In this document: one piece after another, positions 58,857 through 64,000 of the stretch | Layout: every line of letters starts with the position of its first letter | Position numbering within the stretch: position 1 is the first letter of the stretch | Made by a program: the position numbers and the translations under genes | Notes under the pieces: model-generated | The model's database searches: none | What the model saw: the letters and a program-made list of their open reading frames with translations, nothing else | Told to the model about the DNA's origin: nothing | Source: Candidatus Lachnocurva vaginae | GTDB lineage: Bacteria; Bacillota; Clostridia; Lachnospirales; Lachnospiraceae | Assembly: GCA_011082265.1 (NCBI GenBank) | Contig: CP049781.1 | Span: forward strand, 1,364,001 to 1,428,000 | Direction: 5' to 3' | DNA: 64,000 nucleotides

Positions 58857-60092
58857 TTATTTCCAATCTTCTCTTACAAGTGGCATTGACATACATCTAG
58901 GACCGCCTCGTCCGACTGTGATATTTGATGCATCAAGCTCTAATACTTCAATTCCATTTTTTCTAAGTGTTTCATTTGTAACAATATTCCTCTTATAAAC
59001 TACTACCTTACCCGGTGCAATTGTAAGTGTATTGGAGCCATCATTCCATTGTTCTCTTTCTGCAGCAATCGGATCTCCTCCTCCGCAAGGTATCAGTGTT
59101 ACCTTAGGAACATTAAGTGCTTTTGCTAAAATTTCATCAAGCTTTCCTTTTAAGGTTTCAATATGTAAATCTTTCTTTTCCTCATCTTTAGTAATAACCT
59201 TAACATCCATCTCTTTTATTATTGCAGGATGATATGTAAACTTGTCGAAATCAATCTGTGTAAATACCGTATCAAGGTGCATAAAAGCTCTGTTATTGTC
59301 AATCTTAAATGCATAAATCTTTTTAATCTTATTTTCTATTCCGCTAAAGAATAAATTCCTTGCAAGCTGAAGAATTGCTTCATACTCAGTTCTCTGGGAA
59401 ATACCGATGATAAGTGTCGTCTCATTTCCGTTAAATGTATCTCCTCCTTCTATGTGGTACTTATTTTTTCTTCCATAGAGATTAGGAACAATTCCTTTAT
59501 ATTCAGGATGGAATCTAAAGATATAATCACAATAAATTGTCTCTCTATTTCTTGTTACTGAATACATCTTATTTATAACTGCCCCATTTCCTACAGAAGC
59601 AAATGGATCTCTTGTAAAATAAAGGTTAGGCATAGGATTAATTGCAAGATAAGACTTTCCTACTATCATCTGATGTAAATCTTCTTCTTTAAAAAGCCCA
59701 AGTTCTTTAAGTGTAAGTCCTGCCATAGTTTTCTGAACGAATGCTTTTGTATCTTTAATTTTCTCTAAATATTCTTTTGCCAAAGCAAGAATCTTTTCAT
59801 CCTTTTGACCTGTTTCGGATAAATATTCATCTAAAAATTTCTCTCTTAATCCTTCATTTGCATCCAAAGCTTCAGCCATAAGGTCTTCAAGGTAAACTAC
59901 TTCGACTCCATTATCCCTTAATATATTTGTAAATCTGTCATGCTCTTCCTGTGCCATCTGTAAATCAGGAATATCATCAAATAATAATTCTGAAAGTGTT
60001 GACGGTGTCAAATTTAAAAGTTCTTCGCCCGGCCTGTGCACTAAAACCTTTTTTAAAGGTAAAATCTCGCTTGTAACATGAATCCCTTTCAT
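58857..60092 (-). CDS. arcA: Arginine deiminase
   Basis: The 411-residue enzyme hydrolyses arginine to citrulline and ammonia. FTRDPF near residue 160, HIEGGD near 215, FMHLDTVFT near 270 and the catalytic cysteine in GRGGPRCMSMPL near residue 400 are all present. AAAGGGG precedes the ATG. It is the first gene of the arc operon. A palindrome and a possible -10 lie upstream. Confidence 0.97.
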   Translation of the reverse strand: MKGIHVTSEILPLKKVLVHRPGEELLNLTPSTLSELLFDDIPDLQMAQEEHDRFTNILRDNGVEVVYLEDLMAEALDANEGLREKFLDEYLSETGQKDEKILALAKEYLEKIKDTKAFVQKTMAGLTLKELGLFKEEDLHQMIVGKSYLAINPMPNLYFTRDPFASVGNGAVINKMYSVTRNRETIYCDYIFRFHPEYKGIVPNLYGRKNKYHIEGGDTFNGNETTLIIGISQRTEYEAILQLARNLFFSGIENKIKKIYAFKIDNNRAFMHLDTVFTQIDFDKFTYHPAIIKEMDVKVITKDEEKKDLHIETLKGKLDEILAKALNVPKVTLIPCGGGDPIAAEREQWNDGSNTLTIAPGKVVVYKRNIVTNETLRKNGIEVLELDASNITVGRGGPRCMSMPLVREDWK

Positions 60093-60149
60093 AAATAACC
60101 CCTTTCTATTAGCTTTATGATTTCTTCTGTAAAATTATTCCCATACCAG

Positions 60150-60183
60150 CTTATAACTACTACACTTTTATGCACATTTGCAT
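60150..60183 (-). promoter_or_regulatory. arcA promoter region with palindromic operator candidate
   Basis: A perfect palindrome ATGCA-CATT-TGCAT lies at 60170-60183. A weak -10 (TATAAG on the minus strand, 60150-60155) follows, and no good -35 exists, so the palindrome falls over the -35 position. That suits an activator site. The rest of the 397-base arcA-M20 gap is AT-rich and holds the M20 promoter. Confidence 0.45.
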
Positions 60184-60393
60184 TTTTTACTATTTCTCTA
60201 GTTTTTTACTAATATGATTATTTTTTACTTCATAATTATAATAAATCATAAGAATATTGCATGAGGGACATTTTGATATTTTTTTATTGTAAATACACAA
60301 ATGTTATTAAAAAAAGTATGATTTTATGTGCTTTTTTCACAAACTACTTTCTGTTCGCATATTATATTTCTTTATTAATATATCTTTTTCATG

Positions 60394-60422
60394 TTACATC
60401 TACATTTTTTGTGCGATAATAT
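60394..60422 (+). promoter_or_regulatory. Promoter of the M20 amidohydrolase gene
   Basis: TTACAT (60394-60399) and TAATAT (60417-60422) are 17 bases apart. Transcription would start near 60429, about 60 bases before the ATG. Confidence 0.55.
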
Positions 60423-60489
60423 TTATATGAAACATAATAAATTATTCATATTGTTTTTTCAAATTTTATAGGTATTTTAGGAGGTTTAT

Positions 60490-61578
60490 ATGAATATAGA
60501 ACAGCTTTTTTACAATCTTCATAAAAGTCCTGAACTTGCTTGGACCGAAAAACATACTTCAGAAATATTAAAAGAATATTTAATAAACAACACGGATCTT
60601 ACAATCGTAGATAAAGGCAAATTTTTCTATGGAATTCATGATGAAAAAGCTGATAGAACTATAGGAGTAAGGACCGATATTGATTCCATCTGTGATAGCG
60701 AAAATATTCCATTTCACGGCTGCGGTCACGATGGTCATATGTCAATGGTTTGCTATGCAGCTTCACTTTTAAAAGGTAAAAAAATAGGGAAAAATGTAGT
60801 ATTTCTTTTTCAGCCTGCAGAAGAAAATGGAAGTGGAGCAAAAGTTTGCTTATCAATGTTTGACGACATAAAAGTCGATAAAATACTTGGACTTCATAAT
60901 ATACCGGGATTTCCTTTAGGACAGGTTCTTATAAGAATGGGAACCTTTGCAGACGCATCCTTGGGACTTACGATTTTCTATAAAGGAGTGCAAAGTCATG
61001 CCGCATATCCTTCTTTTGGAGTAAACCCTGCTTTTACTATAGCAAATCTAATAAGTAAGCTTTCAGAAATAGAAAAAAGAGAGATATTTAAGTCCTTCGT
61101 TCAAATTACTGTCATTTATGTTCATGTCGGCGAAAAAAAATTCGGAATAAATGCGGGATATGGAGAAATAGGCCTCACTCTAAGAGCCGAAAAAACAAAA
61201 GAGCTTTCTCTTCTTAAAAATATAGTATTAAAAGAAGTTCAAAATTCAATAGATGAAACCTATAGTAAAGAAGATGCAAAAAAAATAAAAATATCATATG
61301 AAGTAAAAGACGAATTTCCCGCAACAGAAAATAAAGATAGTGACAGTAAATATTATTATGAAGCTCTAAAAAATGAAAATATAGATGTTACCTACCTTGA
61401 TTCTCCTATGAGATGGTCGGAAGATTTTGGCCTATATGTAAAAAAAGCTAATTCATTTTTCTTCGGCCTAGGATCAGGAAAAGACCATGCACCTCTTCAT
61501 ACAAGAGCATACTCATTTCCAAAAGAACTTATTAAAAAAGGCGGAAAAATATGGTTTAAGATGATAAATCTTTCATAA
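60490..61578 (+). CDS. M20 family amidohydrolase/peptidase
   Basis: The 362-residue metal enzyme has GCGHDGHMSMVC near residue 76, FLFQPAEENGSGA near 103 and the dimerisation-domain segment GVQSHAAYPSFGVNP near 170, typical of the IAA-amino acid hydrolase/N-acyl amino acid amidohydrolase group. It probably removes acyl groups from amino acids. Its place next to, but divergent from, the arginine deiminase genes suggests it feeds amino acids to that pathway; this is inference. TAGGAGG precedes the ATG. Confidence 0.88.
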   Translation: MNIEQLFYNLHKSPELAWTEKHTSEILKEYLINNTDLTIVDKGKFFYGIHDEKADRTIGVRTDIDSICDSENIPFHGCGHDGHMSMVCYAASLLKGKKIGKNVVFLFQPAEENGSGAKVCLSMFDDIKVDKILGLHNIPGFPLGQVLIRMGTFADASLGLTIFYKGVQSHAAYPSFGVNPAFTIANLISKLSEIEKREIFKSFVQITVIYVHVGEKKFGINAGYGEIGLTLRAEKTKELSLLKNIVLKEVQNSIDETYSKEDAKKIKISYEVKDEFPATENKDSDSKYYYEALKNENIDVTYLDSPMRWSEDFGLYVKKANSFFFGLGSGKDHAPLHTRAYSFPKELIKKGGKIWFKMINLS

Positions 61579-61612
61579 AAAATTATATGTAGTATTTATA
61601 ATTTTATAAAAT

Positions 61613-61647
61613 AAAAAGCGATTGAATATACTCCAATCGCTTTTTTT
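61613..61647. terminator. Bidirectional terminator between the M20 gene and gpmA
   Basis: AAAAAGCGATTG and CAATCGCTTTTT form a perfect 12-bp stem with a 9-base loop and T-runs on both strands, so it serves both convergent genes. Confidence 0.92.
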
Positions 61648-61677
61648 ATTTATAAAGCTTATAATTTTTTTTACGAA

Positions 61678-62364
61678 TTATAAGTAATATTTCTTAACTA
61701 CATTTAAATCATCATCCATCTCATATACAAGTGGCTGACCTGTAGGAATTTCAAGACCCATTATATCATCATCTGAAATATGTTCAATATGCTTTGCCAT
61801 AGCTCTAAGGCTGTTACCGTGAGCAGCTACCAAAACTGTCTTTCCTGCAATAAGATCTTTTGCGATATTATCGTCATAGTATGGAAGACATCTTTCAAGA
61901 GTAACCTTAAGATTTTCTGCTGCAGGAATTACGTCTGCAGGAATTCCCTTAAATCTTGGTTCAGCTGCCTGTTTCTTAATCTCTTCTTCTGATAATGCAG
62001 GAGGAAGAGTATCATAAGATCTTCTCCAGATATGAACTTTTTCTTCTCCATATTTATCAGCTGTATCTTTCTTATTTAATCCCTGAAGAGCTCCATAATG
62101 TCTTTCATTAAGTCTCCAGCTCTTATGTACAGGTACATACATCTGATCTGAGAATTCAAGAATGTAGTTACATGTCTTTACAGCTCTCTTTAAAATCGAT
62201 GTATAAGCAACATCTATCTGAAGTCCGGCTGCTTTAATCTTTCTTCCGGCTTCCTTTGCTTCTTCTGTACCTTTATCGCTAAGATCTACATCTACCCAAC
62301 CTGTAAACTTGTTGGCAAGATTCCACTCACTTTGTCCGTGTCTTACAAATATTAATTTTTTCAT
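61678..62364 (-). CDS. gpmA: 2,3-bisphosphoglycerate-dependent phosphoglycerate mutase
   Basis: The 228-residue glycolytic enzyme has the catalytic RHGQSEWN at residues 8-15, ERHYGALQGLNK near 88 and the second histidine in VAAHGNSLRAM near 180. I start at MKKLIFVRHGQ (62364), which follows AAGGAG, and reject an ATG seven codons upstream. A TTGACA lies about 80 bases upstream but no clear -10 fits it. Confidence 0.95.
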   Translation of the reverse strand: MKKLIFVRHGQSEWNLANKFTGWVDVDLSDKGTEEAKEAGRKIKAAGLQIDVAYTSILKRAVKTCNYILEFSDQMYVPVHKSWRLNERHYGALQGLNKKDTADKYGEEKVHIWRRSYDTLPPALSEEEIKKQAAEPRFKGIPADVIPAAENLKVTLERCLPYYDDNIAKDLIAGKTVLVAAHGNSLRAMAKHIEHISDDDIMGLEIPTGQPLVYEMDDDLNVVKKYYL

Positions 62365-62481
62365 CTCATTCTCCTTAGTTTTCATCTACTTATATGCTAA
62401 CTAATCCATTAACCATTTTGCATTTTAGATTATTTTTTGTCAAGGTCTTCACAATCAATTTACAGTCGTAAACATATAAAA

Positions 62482-62940
62482 TTATTTTTTTATATTTTCA
62501 ATTTGCTCTTTTATTAATATCTTATCAAGCCCCGATTTTCTAACTCCATTTGATATAGAATGTAAAAATGTTACCGATAATATTATTCCTGTTAAAGCAA
62601 ATATAAATCCTATCAATGCAACAGTTCTATTTCTCTTGTTATTATTATTTTTCTTTAATATCTCTATTAAAGATAAAAGCCCTACAATAAATGCTACAAT
62701 AATATTTATAAGATTAAGTATAAATAAAAATACAGTCATAAGCCCTATAACTGTACAAATTATAGTTCTTCTACTTATTTTTTTATCAATATATTCGTCT
62801 TCTTCATTTTTATTATATTCTTTAAAGTTCGTATTTTTATCTTGATTTTCTCTTTTAAAATCCGAGCTTTCGTCATAATTATTTTTTATGTCTTCGTCTA
62901 TATTCATTTCTTTATTATTATTTTCGTTCATAAATTCCAT
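62482..62940 (-). CDS. DUF4190-like small membrane protein
   Basis: The 152-residue protein has a polar, asparagine- and glutamate-rich N-terminus (about 1-57), two membrane segments (IICTVIGLMTVFLFILNLI and VALIGFIFALTGIILSVTF) and a short charged C-terminus. The membrane part resembles DUF4190 proteins. Function is unknown. It lies between glmS and gpmA with gaps of about 100 bases and weak translation signals. Confidence 0.7.
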   Translation of the reverse strand: MEFMNENNNKEMNIDEDIKNNYDESSDFKRENQDKNTNFKEYNKNEEDEYIDKKISRRTIICTVIGLMTVFLFILNLINIIVAFIVGLLSLIEILKKNNNNKRNRTVALIGFIFALTGIILSVTFLHSISNGVRKSGLDKILIKEQIENIKK

Positions 62941-63054
62941 ATCATATTTTTCCGAATAATCATCTATTTTTGTCTTTTATATTTCTTTTCATATCTAAAA
63001 TATTAGATTAGCATAATATACTTTCATAATTTTAACGATGTATTTAGAAATTTT

Positions 63055-64000
63055 TTACTCAACCGTAACTGATTTTGCAAGGTTTCTCGGCTGGTCCGGG
63101 TTTACTCCCTTTCCTACAGATGCAAAGTATGCAAGAAGTTGAAGCACAACAACAGATTCAAACACTGTAAGCTCGTCTCTTACTTTCGGAAGTGAAATGT
63201 GAACATCGCAAATCTTATCATCCTTTATTTCCTTATCCTTGCTTAAAAGAATAACGAAAGCACCTCTTGCTTTGACTTCTCTTATATTTGAAATAACCTT
63301 TTTATATACTTTCTTCTGAGTTGCAATCGCTATAACTGGAACATTGTCACTTATAAGTGCAATTGTTCCATGTTTAAGTTCTCCTGCTGCATAAGCTTCC
63401 GCATGAATATAAGAAATTTCTTTTAACTTAAGTGCTCCTTCCATCGAAAGTGTATAATCAAGTCCTCTTCCGATAAAGAAAGTATCATGCGAATTAATCA
63501 TTCTTTGAGCATAAGATTTTATCTTATCCTCTAAAGTTAAAGCTTCTTTTATCTTTTCGCTTACGCCTTTAAAGTCCTTAAGGAATTCCCTTATTTCTTC
63601 TTTGTCATATCCTGAAAGTTCGGCAATTTTTGAAGCTACAAGATACATAGCTGCTACTTGAACTGTATATGCTTTAGTTGATGCAACTGCAATTTCAGGG
63701 CCTGCATGTGTATAAAGAACATAATTACTTTCTCTTGCTATTGTAGACCCCTTTACATTAACTATAGAAAGTGTTCTTTCTGTCTTAGTCTTTGCAAGTC
63801 TTAATGCAGAAAGAGTATCTATAGTTTCTCCCGACTGAGATACTACAATAACTAATGTATCTTTAGAAATTGTAGGATTTTCATATCTAAACTCTGAAGC
63901 AATTTCAACATTTACAGGTATGTTAATTTTATCTTTAATAAAAGTTTTCCCTACCATTCCGGCATACATCGCAGTCCCGCAGGCAACTACCGTTATATCT
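63055..64000 (-). CDS. glmS: Glutamine-fructose-6-phosphate aminotransferase, C-terminal part (5' end outside window)
   Basis: The reading frame runs off the right edge of the window; bases 63970-64000 still encode ITVVACGTA in frame. What is seen are the two sugar isomerase (SIS) domains: CGTAMYAGMVGKTF, VSQSGETIDTLSALRLAK, AVASTKAYTVQVAAMYL and the ending GVNPDQPRNLAKSVTVE. This enzyme makes glucosamine-6-phosphate for cell-wall sugars. The N-terminal glutaminase domain and any upstream glmS ribozyme lie beyond position 64,000. Confidence 0.95.
   Translation of the reverse strand, partial: DITVVACGTAMYAGMVGKTFIKDKINIPVNVEIASEFRYENPTISKDTLVIVVSQSGETIDTLSALRLAKTKTERTLSIVNVKGSTIARESNYVLYTHAGPEIAVASTKAYTVQVAAMYLVASKIAELSGYDKEEIREFLKDFKGVSEKIKEALTLEDKIKSYAQRMINSHDTFFIGRGLDYTLSMEGALKLKEISYIHAEAYAAGELKHGTIALISDNVPVIAIATQKKVYKKVISNIREVKARGAFVILLSKDKEIKDDKICDVHISLPKVRDELTVFESVVVLQLLAYFASVGKGVNPDQPRNLAKSVTVE

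Noticed and set aside
63055..64000. glmS as a truncated gene starting at the internal ATG at 63969
   Set aside because: The frame remains open to the window edge and encodes the conserved VVACGTA just upstream, so the truncation is only the window border.

Overview
The window looks like the chromosome of a low-GC Gram-positive anaerobe of the class Clostridia, most probably Lachnospiraceae or a close relative. The evidence is the complete S10-spc-alpha ribosomal cluster in Firmicutes order, zinc-type S14 and L36, a long L17 with the internal insert usual in that group, MutS2, YhaM, and strong Shine-Dalgarno sites in front of most genes. The species cannot be named from this sequence. Nearly all genes are on the minus strand; mutS2, the ABC exporter, truA and the M20 amidohydrolase are on the plus strand. 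I see no rRNA or tRNA gene and no CRISPR array.

Positions 1 to about 27,236 are one end of an integrative and conjugative element (ICE) of the Tn1549/CTn type. It is inserted at the 3' end of the 23S rRNA methyltransferase gene rumA (rlmCD). Reading away from rumA it carries a small entry ORF, a CD1845-like membrane protein, a RepA_N initiator, a DnaC-like loader, PcfB, the coupling protein VirD4, an SSB-like protein, Maff2, a VirB6/TrbL-like channel protein, PrgI, VirB4, a CD1108-type cell-wall hydrolase, DUF4315, a CD1107-type surface protein, topoisomerase III, an AbrB-like plus AlbA_2 regulator pair, and a giant ArdC-like/N6-methylase/SNF2-helicase gene. That giant gene is cut off just before helicase motif VI by a cassette of tnpV and the tetracycline ribosomal-protection gene tet(O), which has its full promoter, leader peptide and attenuator. 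The relaxase, recombinase and far end of the ICE must lie left of position 1.

From 27,195 to 34,390 are housekeeping genes rumA, yhaM and mutS2 and a single-gene ABC exporter. The exporter is preceded by a consensus promoter, a tiny leader ORF and a terminator, an arrangement that suggests attenuation. A 53-bp near-triplication lies between yhaM and rumA, and an AT-rich 15-16 bp minisatellite lies after the exporter.

From 34,423 to 49,742 runs the S10-spc-alpha supercluster (rpsJ to rplQ) with secY, adk, infA and rpoA. It has one promoter before rpsJ and a second, perfect consensus promoter before rpmJ. Several gaps between genes hold hairpins, and map is absent from its usual place between adk and infA.

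From 49,896 to the end are a SAM methyltransferase, a HAD phosphatase, PTS enzyme I, truA, a regulator with two AraC DNA-binding domains, the arginine deiminase operon arcA-arcB-arcC-transporter, a divergent M20 amidohydrolase, gpmA, a small membrane protein and the 3' part of glmS. The arginine block turns arginine into ornithine, ammonia, CO2 and ATP. The double AraC protein directly downstream is its likeliest local regulator.

The least expected feature is a 136-codon ORF with a strong ribosome-binding site nested in the +1 frame of the methylase/helicase gene (8838-9248). Its protein looks natural, while the host frame over the same bases is low-complexity linker.
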